Under the pieces are notes generated by a model. It saw only the letters and a list, made by a program, of their open reading frames with translations. It was not told where the DNA came from and made no database searches. This document shows, one piece after another, positions 22,843 to 31,500 of a stretch of DNA of 64,000 nucleotides. A program made the position numbers and the translations under genes. The stretch comes from Dawidia soli (GTDB lineage Bacteria > Bacteroidota > Bacteroidia > Cytophagales > Cyclobacteriaceae). Location: positions 25,923-89,922 of the forward strand of contig NZ_JAHESC010000032.1 of assembly GCF_018598185.1 (NCBI RefSeq). Reading direction: 5' to 3'. Numbering within the stretch: the stretch's first letter is position 1; each line of letters starts with the position of its first letter.

Positions 22843-24075
22843 TCACTTTTTTATCCCGTAGATCCTGTCAACATCCGCATCAATTCGGCCAACCATGCGT
22901 AGTAAGATTACTTTAACTGATTCCATCGTCTTCCCGTCTGGCTTATTGTATTTGTTGCTAAGACTTTGCAACGAGATTGAATCTGTGTTATCGGTAGAAA
23001 TATATTTTGTGATAAATCGCAGTATTTTGGCAATGCGCCGGCGTGCTTTGATTATTCCCAACTCAATTAGCAGTTTCAAAAAGTATGCGATCTCGGCAAC
23101 GGTCAGGTCTGTTTGGAAGGGCTCATCCGTTCGCATGCCGTTCAGTTCCGGGGCTACCTGGGGCGTGGCCACATCGCAGAAGCGTATCTCTTCTTCGAGC
23201 CAGCGGCCGATCTCCGTTTTCAGTGATGCCCTATCACGCTTTCGCGCGAAGCCCGGCTTAGTCACGATCTGGTTCAATTCCTTTTGCGCGAGGCGCAATA
23301 TCGCCATCCGATCTACGTTATTATCAGCTTCCGAGGCCGCCTGTTCGAGCGTCTTAATGATATATTCGTAGCACTCGTGCGTATTATAATTTAAATAATA
23401 TACAAGCCGCAAGAGGGCCATTGTTGCGTCACCCTGCTCTGCACGAAATCGTGTCAGCTCATAGGCAAACTCCAACAGATATGTGATCTCGTAGTAGTAG
23501 AAATCATCTATGCTGCCATCGACGAGTTCGTCAAGCTTTGCCAACACGATGGTCGCAAGGCGCTCGTCCACACCCAAGGCGTTTAATTTTGCGCGTAACT
23601 CATCTACTGTCGGTTTTATGTTTATCGCTATGATCCAACGCGAGTTGTCCGGTATCCACGCATTCTGCGCAATACGATCAGGAAATCTTTTTCGGATAAA
23701 AATGAGTAAATCCTGGACTTCCAAATATAGGTACTTCACCACTTCCCGGACTGACGTATCCTGCTGGCTAGGTGACATTACGTAGTTTGCAAGGCTACCA
23801 GCCAAACGGATTAATGCAAGCTGGTGGTATTGTACGAACTCCTCTTCTTCCTTGTCATGCAAATGCTGGTCGGAGCAGTCTAACACATTTTTTACTTCAT
23901 TGACGATAATCGTAACTTCGTTTTGGAAAGACTTTAGCATGTCATCCTTGAAATGATAGTTCTGATCTACCATCATTTCAATGTCTGTTTTAATTACTCT
24001 TTCGAGCTGGGTTAGTGCCTGCAGATAATCTGCCGACAATGCGGCAGCCAGACGAGGTTGGTTGGAGGGGAGCAT
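22843..24075 (-). CDS. RteC-like or unknown helical protein of mobile elements
   Basis: 410 residues, almost entirely helical. The C-terminal 90 residues ('DLTVAEIAYFLKLLIELGII', then 'RRIAKILRFITKYI') are laid out like RteC-family proteins, regulators found in Bacteroidota conjugative transposons: a strand-helix 'evaeliyal' element, then a glycine or isoleucine turn and a helix. The N-terminal 250 residues match nothing I recognise. The link to RteC is weak and based on pattern. It is followed by a STAS-like gene upstream and an HTH-like gene downstream on the same strand. Confidence 0.45.
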   Translation of the reverse strand: MLPSNQPRLAAALSADYLQALTQLERVIKTDIEMMVDQNYHFKDDMLKSFQNEVTIIVNEVKNVLDCSDQHLHDKEEEEFVQYHQLALIRLAGSLANYVMSPSQQDTSVREVVKYLYLEVQDLLIFIRKRFPDRIAQNAWIPDNSRWIIAINIKPTVDELRAKLNALGVDERLATIVLAKLDELVDGSIDDFYYYEITYLLEFAYELTRFRAEQGDATMALLRLVYYLNYNTHECYEYIIKTLEQAASEADNNVDRMAILRLAQKELNQIVTKPGFARKRDRASLKTEIGRWLEEEIRFCDVATPQVAPELNGMRTDEPFQTDLTVAEIAYFLKLLIELGIIKARRRIAKILRFITKYISTDNTDSISLQSLSNKYNKPDGKTMESVKVILLRMVGRIDADVDRIYGIKK

Positions 24076-24115
24076 AGGCGATTTGGTTAGACTGAAGATT
24101 ATTCGAACAATTCAT

Positions 24116-24505
24116 TCAAACATCCAATAGCCACTTCATAGCAGCATCAGTTGTTCGGAAGTCTCTAATTGTAAGAGGTCTGGTAGTTGTGCCGGCGATC
24201 GCGGCACGCCGCGCCGACATACGCGCAAAAATGTTCTCCGAAAATATCCATGCGAATTTTTTCACTCCGCTTTCTCTCACCTTGGGAAACCAAACGTCTC
24301 TTGTCCATTCGTCCGCCCAAAGGCCAATAACCTCTCTGTTGTCGTTAAGAATTTTGGTAATGCGTCGCTCGTGAATTAGATCAAGTATGACTTGACCGGT
24401 AACCGCAATCTGTTCATCTGTCTGGAAACCGATCCACACACACACCAGTATTCCAGACTCTTCTTGGTATTCAATTCTTACGTTGCTCGCGTCGTACAAA
24501 AGCAT
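24116..24505 (-). CDS. STAS/SpoIIAA-like protein
   Basis: About 129 residues from ATG 24505. The longer frame (to 24619) adds an ill-fitting Leu/Cys-rich stretch. The domain 'GILVCVWIGFQTDEQIAVTG' with a helix, a strand 'KILNDNREV' and a C-terminal helix resembles the STAS/SpoIIAA-like domains common in Bacteroidota as single-domain proteins of unknown role. It is on the same strand as the RteC-like gene, which starts 41 bases downstream. Assignment by pattern only. Confidence 0.55.
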   Translation of the reverse strand: MLLYDASNVRIEYQEESGILVCVWIGFQTDEQIAVTGQVILDLIHERRITKILNDNREVIGLWADEWTRDVWFPKVRESGVKKFAWIFSENIFARMSARRAAIAGTTTRPLTIRDFRTTDAAMKWLLDV

Positions 24506-24742
24506 ACCTCTATTACAAAAACGTTTTGGTGCCGATTGATCGTTATGGCCTACAAGTTGACATTCTGCTTGAGAAGACAGCAAAATAACCAGTAATAGTC
24601 CCCGATTATTCGCAACCAACGCCCATTACTCCCCAACTATGCGTAATAGCTAAAACCTTTAACTCAAAATGTATGGCCTAAAAAAAAGTAACGATATCCT
24701 TACCGGAATGTTTATGCAACATTCATACCGTTGTAACGTCAA

Positions 24743-24997
24743 TTATTCAATGAAAGATATATAGTGTACAAACAAACGAGAGAAAATCGCTTTTGTTTCT
24801 GCTGTGTCGCAGATGGATCTCATGTCACTAAACCGATTTAGTACACGAAAGTACCTGATATTGTTGGCGGATATTACATTAAACTTACATAAAGATTTTT
24901 CTTGTCGATGTGTTCCGTAAAAGAAGCAAATGAGGTAGCCGCCTATGTGCACATCGGTCTGTTCCGTCTTGGGAATGAACATTGGCGGCACCGACAT
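24743..24997 (-). CDS. Possible small hypothetical protein, 84 residues
   Basis: An open frame with an ATG and a stop in an otherwise gene-poor stretch. It is Ser/Cys/Phe-rich with no clear secondary-structure pattern and no recognisable domain. It may be spurious. The flanking 24620-24742 and 24998-25069 hold nothing I can identify. Confidence 0.25.
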   Translation of the reverse strand: MSVPPMFIPKTEQTDVHIGGYLICFFYGTHRQEKSLCKFNVISANNIRYFRVLNRFSDMRSICDTAETKAIFSRLFVHYISFIE

Positions 24998-25069
24998 TCT
25001 TACACGTTATTGCTGAAGCATAAATCGTTGTTCCCCTAGGTTCAATAACCTATTACATCTACTGACACC

Positions 25070-25317
25070 TTAAAAACTAAATAACAATATTGTCTTTGAG
25101 GACATAGAAAAAATTCCTTCGACTTCACTCGCAGCTTCAGAAGCTAATGGCTCATGGATCGGAACCGTCACCTCTTTGTTGGACGTCAAAAATGGATCAT
25201 AGGACGTTATACGATAAAGAGTCAGCCCTTCCCGACATCCTAGTAAAGTACAACAGTAACTCCCGATAGCCGCCAGTTAGCCAATATTTCGAGCGTAAGC
25301 ATTTCATATTTGTCCAT
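25070..25317 (-). pseudogene. Decayed paralog of the 2405-2665 gene
   Basis: From ATG 25317 the frame reads 'MDKYEMLTLEILANWRL' and continues to 'VVLY', then meets TAG at 25240-25242. The homology resumes in another frame ('LTLY', then 'VPIHEPLASEAASEVEGIF') and ends at TAA 25070-25072. The order and spacing match the small gene after dnaE2 ('IMANWRL', 'VLY', 'LKLY', 'VPIMSREIVDAASGVDGMVF'). So this is a copy inactivated by a stop and a frameshift. Confidence 0.75.
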
Positions 25318-25334
25318 AGACGCCCTCATTCTTG

Positions 25335-25394
25335 CTAATTCAATGAGTTATTAAATATCTAATTTCATTAGTTTTAATAAACTAATTTAATTAG
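25335..25394. promoter_or_regulatory. Operator array: three palindromes at 23-24 base spacing
   Basis: CTAATTCAATGAG (25335-25347), CTAATTTCATTAG (25359-25371) and CTAATTTAATTAG (25382-25394) are successive copies of a 13-base palindrome, increasingly perfect toward the gene; the last extends to AAACTAATTTAATTAGTTT. Spacings of 24 and 23 bases put them on nearly the same DNA face every two turns. The same site occurs at 6477. The last copy overlaps a TAnnTTTG box. Confidence 0.65.
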
Positions 25395-25399
25395 TTTTG
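25392..25399 (+). promoter_or_regulatory. Candidate -7 box TAGTTTTG
   Basis: Exact match to TAnnTTTG, 26 bases upstream of the ATG at 25425, overlapping the third operator copy. No clear TTG partner; the expected -33 position is inside the second operator copy. This arrangement would allow repression by a bound regulator. Confidence 0.45.
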
Positions 25400-25424
25400 T
25401 GTAAAAAACAAACCCTATCAAAGT

Positions 25425-25862
25425 ATGAAAAGATTCATAACCAACCAGGGTGTCAAGGGAGTTGAAAACTTTGGTGAAGAGGTGACTGCCAAGATCATCT
25501 CCGGATTATTAACAGAGCATCGGAACAAGCTCATTTTGCAGGCAAATGCAGCACTAGAGAATTATGTGGAATGTCGATTCCACAAATTTCCCACCGTCAG
25601 CCAGGTGCGTTTCATTCGGATGTTGCTTGAAGAACTAAAATGCAATCAAGTTCGCCTACAGGATGTCCCGGAGATTCTTGACGAAATTCAACAAACGGAT
25701 CTAATTGCTCTTTCGGATGAGCCTTTCGAAAGGCAGATAGACGAACAGATTTCACGCATTCTCGTCGGCACCGACACACACATTGGGAGCAATACTTGCA
25801 ATAATTGGACTTGCCAGCGGCTTTTTTGTCTTCCACCACGGGAATGCCTTTTTAGAGGATAG
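25425..25862 (+). CDS. Hypothetical protein, N-terminal part of a frame-split gene
   Basis: 145 residues, of which the first about 117 are a helical soluble domain. The last part after Gly-Thr-Asp-Thr-His looks non-native: it is Cys/Arg-rich and out of keeping. At 25773-25781 an AC dinucleotide run occurs in the reading frame; adding one AC unit would fuse this frame to the one at 25783-26094, giving a protein of about 220 residues with a membrane helix. So the gene is either interrupted by a slippage mutation or switched by it. It is preceded by the operator array. No family recognised. Confidence 0.5.
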   Translation: MKRFITNQGVKGVENFGEEVTAKIISGLLTEHRNKLILQANAALENYVECRFHKFPTVSQVRFIRMLLEELKCNQVRLQDVPEILDEIQQTDLIALSDEPFERQIDEQISRILVGTDTHIGSNTCNNWTCQRLFCLPPRECLFRG

Positions 25863-26094
25863 TGGCAAAGTATTTAGCATGGAAAACTGCGATTTAACAC
25901 TATTGATTGAAAAAACTCAGGAACTGCTGCATAACGGAATGATTGACAAGACAGATTTGCAGCCGGTGAGCGACACAATAGAAATCCAAAAATTACAAGG
26001 CGATGATGGCAAAATTTATAAACTTTCAGTCGTCATTGAGCGATATGATCCTGAGAAGGAGTCGACGATGGAGCCATACCTGGGGGATGACTAA
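25783..26094 (+). CDS. Membrane protein, C-terminal part of the frame-split gene
   Basis: 103 residues starting with TTG; the first 17 ('LGAILAIIGLASGFFVF') form a membrane helix, then a soluble domain of strands and helices with an acidic end. It overlaps the preceding frame by 80 bases, which is unusual and best explained by frameshift. Its stop is immediately before the stop of ligD on the other strand. If it is translated on its own it would need an internal start. Confidence 0.5.
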   Translation: MGAILAIIGLASGFFVFHHGNAFLEDSGKVFSMENCDLTLLIEKTQELLHNGMIDKTDLQPVSDTIEIQKLQGDDGKIYKLSVVIERYDPEKESTMEPYLGDD

Positions 26095-28065
26095 TTACCC
26101 GATCATCAACCTTTTTAGTATCCTGGTATTTTGATTGGCAACATTGGGATCGAGCACTCCTTTGAACAAGTCACCTTTTTTCTTAATTCTTAGAAGAATT
26201 GTGTCCATTGTAAAATCCTCTGCATCGAGGGTCGCCTTGATCTCTCTCCAGTCCAGCGGTGTGGACACAGTTGGCCGTTTATTTGGGCGCACGGAGTAGG
26301 CAACGGCCATTGTATGGCGGTAGTCGTTCTGATGCGGATCAAGAAACACTTTATCCCCACGATGGTTCTTACTTTCCTGTACTGTCGTCAAATCCGGAAG
26401 TCGGCCGTGAATTTGTCCGTATATCAGCTCAGCAAGTTTCCTCGTATCAGCATGTTGGAATCCTTTACAAGGGATAAAAATGTGAATGCCACTTTTGCCA
26501 CTTGTCTTCGCAAACGCGACAAGCTTTTTTGTGTCCAGAAACTTCTTTATCTCTCTGGCAGTTTGAACTGCTTTCTGAAAATCTCCGTCAGAAGGGTCGA
26601 GATCAAGCACAACGTAGTCAGGTTCATCGGGGTGGAGTATCGTGGATGTCCACGGGTTCAAATCCACGCATCCCACGTTAATCAGATAGAGCAAAGTCCC
26701 GAGGTTGTTGCACACGATATAGTCTATGACGTTTCGTTTTCCTTCTTTCGGATGAAGCCTATCCGCTTGAAAGATCTTCCCACAACCGGGCTGTCGGCCC
26801 TCCATATCGTTAATGAATAAGTTTTTGCCAAACGCACCTTTTGGTTTAAGCAGCAACGTCTGTGGCCGATTTTTTAGGTGAGGAAGAATAAACTTAGAGA
26901 CGTTATTGTAATATTGAATGAGCGTCGCCTTCGGTATTCCCTTCCAAATCTCGCGCTCAACATTATACAGCATTATACTACAATCGCCAATATTGAACTC
27001 CTCCTGCTCCACGATCTTTTCTTTCTCAACCTCAGGCCAATTACTACCGGGCATTGTTGGGAGTTTACGTTTTTCAATGGCATTGTTAGAGTCGGCGACT
27101 TGCTCCACTGATGACTCCATAGCAATCTCCGAAACTACCTGCGCCGGCATCTTGTCCTCCCGGAAGCCCTCAAATATCGCCGGCTTTCTAATCCTGCCTG
27201 ATTTAGTCATTGTAGCAAACCGAATGTTAGCGACCAGTTCCGGCTTGACCCAGTGTGCAATGCCGTCATATTCTACAGCGGTGGCGAACGGCCTCTTCTT
27301 AGTTTCTAGCTTTTTAAGCCGCTCCAGAATAACCGGCATTTCTTTGTCCTTAAAGCCACCGCCAGCATGGCCTACCCATTCAAGTCTACCCTTTTTGTAA
27401 GCGCCAAATAACAGAGTTCGAAAATGTCGTCGATCTGACTCCACCCACCCGCCGATGACGAATTCTTGCCGCTGCACGGTTGGTATCTTAAACCACGCCG
27501 ATCCTCGTTGATTAGGCACATATTCGCTATCCCGCCGTTTAGCTACAATCCCCTCCAATCCGCGCTCCTTAGCTAAATTAAAGAGTTCACTCCCTGCGTC
27601 AAAACTTTCACTGATTCGTATGACGTCGCTCCTTTTTCCGATGACCTTAGCTAGTAGCCCCCGGCGTTTAATAAGCGGCAGTCCCATGACATTCTTCCCG
27701 TCCAGCCATAAAATGTCAAAAACGTAATAGTGAACACCGCTCGTATGGCCATTAAACTTTTGGAGTGCATCAAAGTCGGGCATGCCTTCTTTGTTTAAGA
27801 CAACCGCCTCTCCATCGAATATCACCTTGCGCTTTAGCATTTTCAGCGCCTCAACAATCGGTGGATACTTCCGCGTGTAGTCAAGTCCCCCTCGCGAATC
27901 GAGTCTAACGGCCTTTCCGTCGTGATATGCTATGATGCGGTATCCGTCCCATTTGACTTCATACAGATATTCAGGGTCGTTAAACGGCTTACGAATCAGC
28001 GTGCAAAGCATTGGCTTAATTCCGGTAGGCATTTCAACCTTGTCGGCTTGTACTTTCTTCGTCAT
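26095..28065 (-). CDS. ligD: DNA ligase D (ligase-polymerase form)
   Basis: About 656 residues from ATG 28065; an upstream ATG at 28149 is possible but adds an unusual tail. The N-terminal half is an ATP-dependent ligase with nucleotidyl-transfer Lys in 'YEVKWDGYR' (residue 38) and the OB-fold 'GRLEWVGHAGGGF'. The C-terminal half is the archaeal-primase-type polymerase, with catalytic 'VVLDLDPSDGD' and 'KTSGKSGIHIFIP'. LigD joins double-strand breaks with Ku in non-homologous end joining. The phosphoesterase domain seen in many LigD proteins is missing, and no ku gene is in the window. The gene is divergent from the DarB-like gene. Confidence 0.93.
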   Translation of the reverse strand: MTKKVQADKVEMPTGIKPMLCTLIRKPFNDPEYLYEVKWDGYRIIAYHDGKAVRLDSRGGLDYTRKYPPIVEALKMLKRKVIFDGEAVVLNKEGMPDFDALQKFNGHTSGVHYYVFDILWLDGKNVMGLPLIKRRGLLAKVIGKRSDVIRISESFDAGSELFNLAKERGLEGIVAKRRDSEYVPNQRGSAWFKIPTVQRQEFVIGGWVESDRRHFRTLLFGAYKKGRLEWVGHAGGGFKDKEMPVILERLKKLETKKRPFATAVEYDGIAHWVKPELVANIRFATMTKSGRIRKPAIFEGFREDKMPAQVVSEIAMESSVEQVADSNNAIEKRKLPTMPGSNWPEVEKEKIVEQEEFNIGDCSIMLYNVEREIWKGIPKATLIQYYNNVSKFILPHLKNRPQTLLLKPKGAFGKNLFINDMEGRQPGCGKIFQADRLHPKEGKRNVIDYIVCNNLGTLLYLINVGCVDLNPWTSTILHPDEPDYVVLDLDPSDGDFQKAVQTAREIKKFLDTKKLVAFAKTSGKSGIHIFIPCKGFQHADTRKLAELIYGQIHGRLPDLTTVQESKNHRGDKVFLDPHQNDYRHTMAVAYSVRPNKRPTVSTPLDWREIKATLDAEDFTMDTILLRIKKKGDLFKGVLDPNVANQNTRILKRLMIG

Positions 28066-28149
28066 AGCGACGTCCACAAAAAAAGAATGCCCATCAGGAT
28101 TTAGAAACGCCGCGGACGTGTGCTGGCACGAAAATTTCTCCGCCAACAA

Positions 28150-28593
28150 AAACTCAACGTTATCGGAGGTACGTCAAGACAAAGCAGAAGTACAAGTTGC
28201 CGAACGAAGCGTAAGACACCCGGCGAAGAAATCTGTTCAAAGGCAACGCAACGGATCTTGTTGGCCGGCGACTGTCCGGGAGCAGTGCCAATTAAGTGAA
28301 ATTTCGTTCTTCTGTACTGTAACCGTACCGGCTCTCAGCGAGGAGCCTCCTATATGTACAACGGTGTTATTGACTATTGTTGAAAAAAGTTGACTTTTTT
28401 TGAAAATGGTTAAACTGTTGCAAATGTTTGCGTTGTAGTAACAAATCATCACATGAGAGAGGGCCGGTTGTCGCGTGCTATAAGACCGAAAGAATCCGAA
28501 AAAATAACTAAAAATCGAACGGATTCTTGCATAGTTAGTCCTCAATGAGAAAAATGCAAAACGCACTTGTTGCCCCGATGCGACATTGCGTGC
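28150..28593. other. Divergent intergenic region, 440 bases
   Basis: Lies between ligD (minus) and the methylase-helicase gene (plus) and should contain promoters for both. On the plus strand TTTG at 28399-28402, 20 bases, and AATGTTTG at 28423-28430 resemble a Bacteroidota promoter with one mismatch. No gene or repeat was identified; the open frames across it have no coding character. Confidence 0.4.
28399..28430 (+). promoter_or_regulatory. Candidate promoter for the DarB-like gene
   Basis: TTTG, 20 bases, AATGTTTG: the -33 and -7 layout of Bacteroidota with one mismatch in TAnnTTTG. The predicted leader would be about 155 bases, which is long, so another promoter nearer the gene cannot be excluded. 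Confidence 0.3.
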
Positions 28594-31500
28594 ATGATTT
28601 CCGTGGTTGACAATCAAGAGCTGTTTATTTCACGAGTCGCCGGTGACCTCGCCGGGCATGTGAAACATACTAAGCTTACGCTTGAGAAGCTTGCATTACA
28701 ATTCAACATTGCAAATAAAACGGCGGTAAAAGAACTTACAGAAGCAGCTTTGATCAGGGCCGCAAGGCAGATCACCGTCACTTCGCTTGAGATAGCTACA
28801 AAGTATCAGAAGATCGTAGAACTGTACAATGCCCAGCCGAATCTCTCTCACCGCACGAGCCATAGCGTAAGCCTCCAACAATACAGCACTCCTGCACCCA
28901 TTGCGTATCTGGCCGGCTTATACGTCAATGCCGACGAAGATATATCCATATTTGAACCTTCAGCCGGCAATGGACTACTGACTATAGCAGCAAATCCAGC
29001 AAACGTTACAGTAAATGAAATCGATACAGTACGGCTTGCAAACCTTCGGAGGGAGGCATACCGACAGGTACTAATGCAAGACGGTGCGCGCCCGTTTATA
29101 ATGCTGCGCAATCACTTTGATGCAGTACTCACAAACCCGCCATTTGGGGAAATACCCAAACTGAAGTTTGACGGATTCACGATCGGTGCTCTGGAGCATC
29201 ACATGGCGCTGATTGCGCTTCAAACAATGCGCGACGAGGGCAAGGCAGCGATCATCATTGGCGGGCATAACCGTTTTGATAAAAAGGGAAGGCTTCAACA
29301 GGGACCCAACAGGTTCTTCATGAACTACCTATATAGTCATTATCATGTGGACGATGTAGTTAATATCAATGGCCGCAAACTATACGCGCGTCAAGGTACT
29401 GGCGTAAGAATCAGACTAATCCTTATTGCCGGGAGAAAGGGTATACCTGAAGGTGCTGCGCCTTTAGCCGATGTGTCTCGGGATCAAGTTATCGAAACGT
29501 TCGAAGCGTTGTTCGAAAGGATCATTCCCCATGTACGTCCAAGAAATCAAGTAAAAATGAAACGTGTAGTTGAATTGGAAGCAGAAGCCTTGGAGTTGGA
29601 ACTCACATTGTTGGATGCCAACGAAGAGCTTGGTATGCCCTATAACCCGGCTAGTGATGCCTGTGTCGTACTTGATACAGTTATACCCGATAGCATGGGC
29701 TACGAGGCGCATACAGCCGTCTACCGACTAAAAGAAGAAGTCGGCGGAGACATCGACGAGTACGTACGCGGCAAACTCGGATACGACACGAAATACGAGC
29801 TATGTCAAGCACTCTCCGCAGAACAAATCGATGCAGTGGCGCTGGCGGTACATAATATTGAACAGGGAGGTGGGATGATTATTGGCGACCAAACGGGCAT
29901 CGGCAAGGGACGTATCGCCTCGGCAGTAATCCGTTATGGTGTACTGCGAGGAAAACGACCGGTGTTCCTCACCGAAAAAGCCAACCTCTTTTCCGACATA
30001 TACCGCGACCTGGCGGCCATAGGCTCGGCACACTTGGTACCGTTCATTGTAAATAACCGTGAAAGTAAAACCGATATTAAAGACGAGGACGGTCAAATTA
30101 TTTTTCAGGCTCCGCCCACCTCGGAGCAGGAAAGAATATTCAGAGAAAAACTGCTACCAGCCAACTACGACTTCATCCTGGCAACCTACTCGCAATTCAA
30201 CTCACCTGAGAAGAAACCCATAAAGCCAGGCTTCCTCCAATCCGTGGCGAAAGATACGGTCATGATTCTCGACGAGGCACACAACGCCTCGGGCGCGAGT
30301 AACGTAGGCAGCCTCTTACAATCCGTTATTTCAAAAGCGGCAGGCGTACTATTTCTGTCTGCTACGTTTGCAAAACGCCCCGACAATATGCCCATTTATG
30401 CCATGAAGACAGCGATCCAAGAAGCGAGCATGACCAGGGACGAGTTGGTCGAAGCGATTAATCACGGAGGTGTAGCATTGCAAGAGGTATTATCAAGCCA
30501 GCTTGTGGCCGAAGGGCAAATGCTGCGGCGTGAACGATCATTTGAAGGAGTTGAGGTAAACTACATTACATTATACGACAAAGAGCAAGAGCATAAGGCT
30601 ATCGCAGACAACATAACCTCGATACTGCGGGATATAATCGATTTCCAGCGCCACTACATCAATCCAGAGGTCGAAAGACTCGACCATATCCTAGCTCCAG
30701 AAGGGAAACAGAGCACACTAACGGAAGGCACTTCGCAGGCCGGTGTAGACAACCAGCCATTTGTCTCGAAAGTCTTCAACGTAATAAACCAGATGTTATT
30801 CAGTATCAAAGCCGGCTCGGTAGCCGATCGAGCAATCGCACGCCTGAAAGAAGGCAAAAAGCCTGTGATAGCATTTGCAAGCACAATGGGGAGCTTCGTT
30901 GAACAGATGGAAACCGACCACGGGCAACCTGTCAGCGATGGAGACACACTAGATGCTGACTTTGCAGAAGTACTTCAACGTGGCCTCGACGGAGTATTGC
31001 GTTACACGGAAACCGATGCGGCCGGCGATAGAGAACACAAGGTGTTTGACATCACTGAGTTTTCATCCCAAGCACAGGCCGAATACCACCGGATCAGGAA
31101 ACACATCAAATCGGTGTCCACTGGGATAACCATATCTCCGATCGACGTTGTAATCGCGAAAATTGAAGAGGCTGGCTATTCGGTGGCCGAAGTAACCGGG
31201 AGAAAATTCACACTTCAATTAAACAAAAAGGGAAGTAAGGCACTCGTTCTTGCCCGAAAGAAAATTAACACCAACGATGCATTCAGACAGTTTAACAATA
31301 ACGAAGTAGATGTATTAATGATAAACCAATCTGGGAGCACCGGAGCTTCAGCCCACGCAATAGTCACAAATAAGGTTCCTAAAGAGCAGGTAAAACAACG
31401 GGTGATGATTGTACTCCAGGCTGAACTGGATATTAACACGGAGGTGCAGAAGCGCGGCCGCGTGAACCGAACCGGGCAAATCATTAAGCCGATTTATGAT

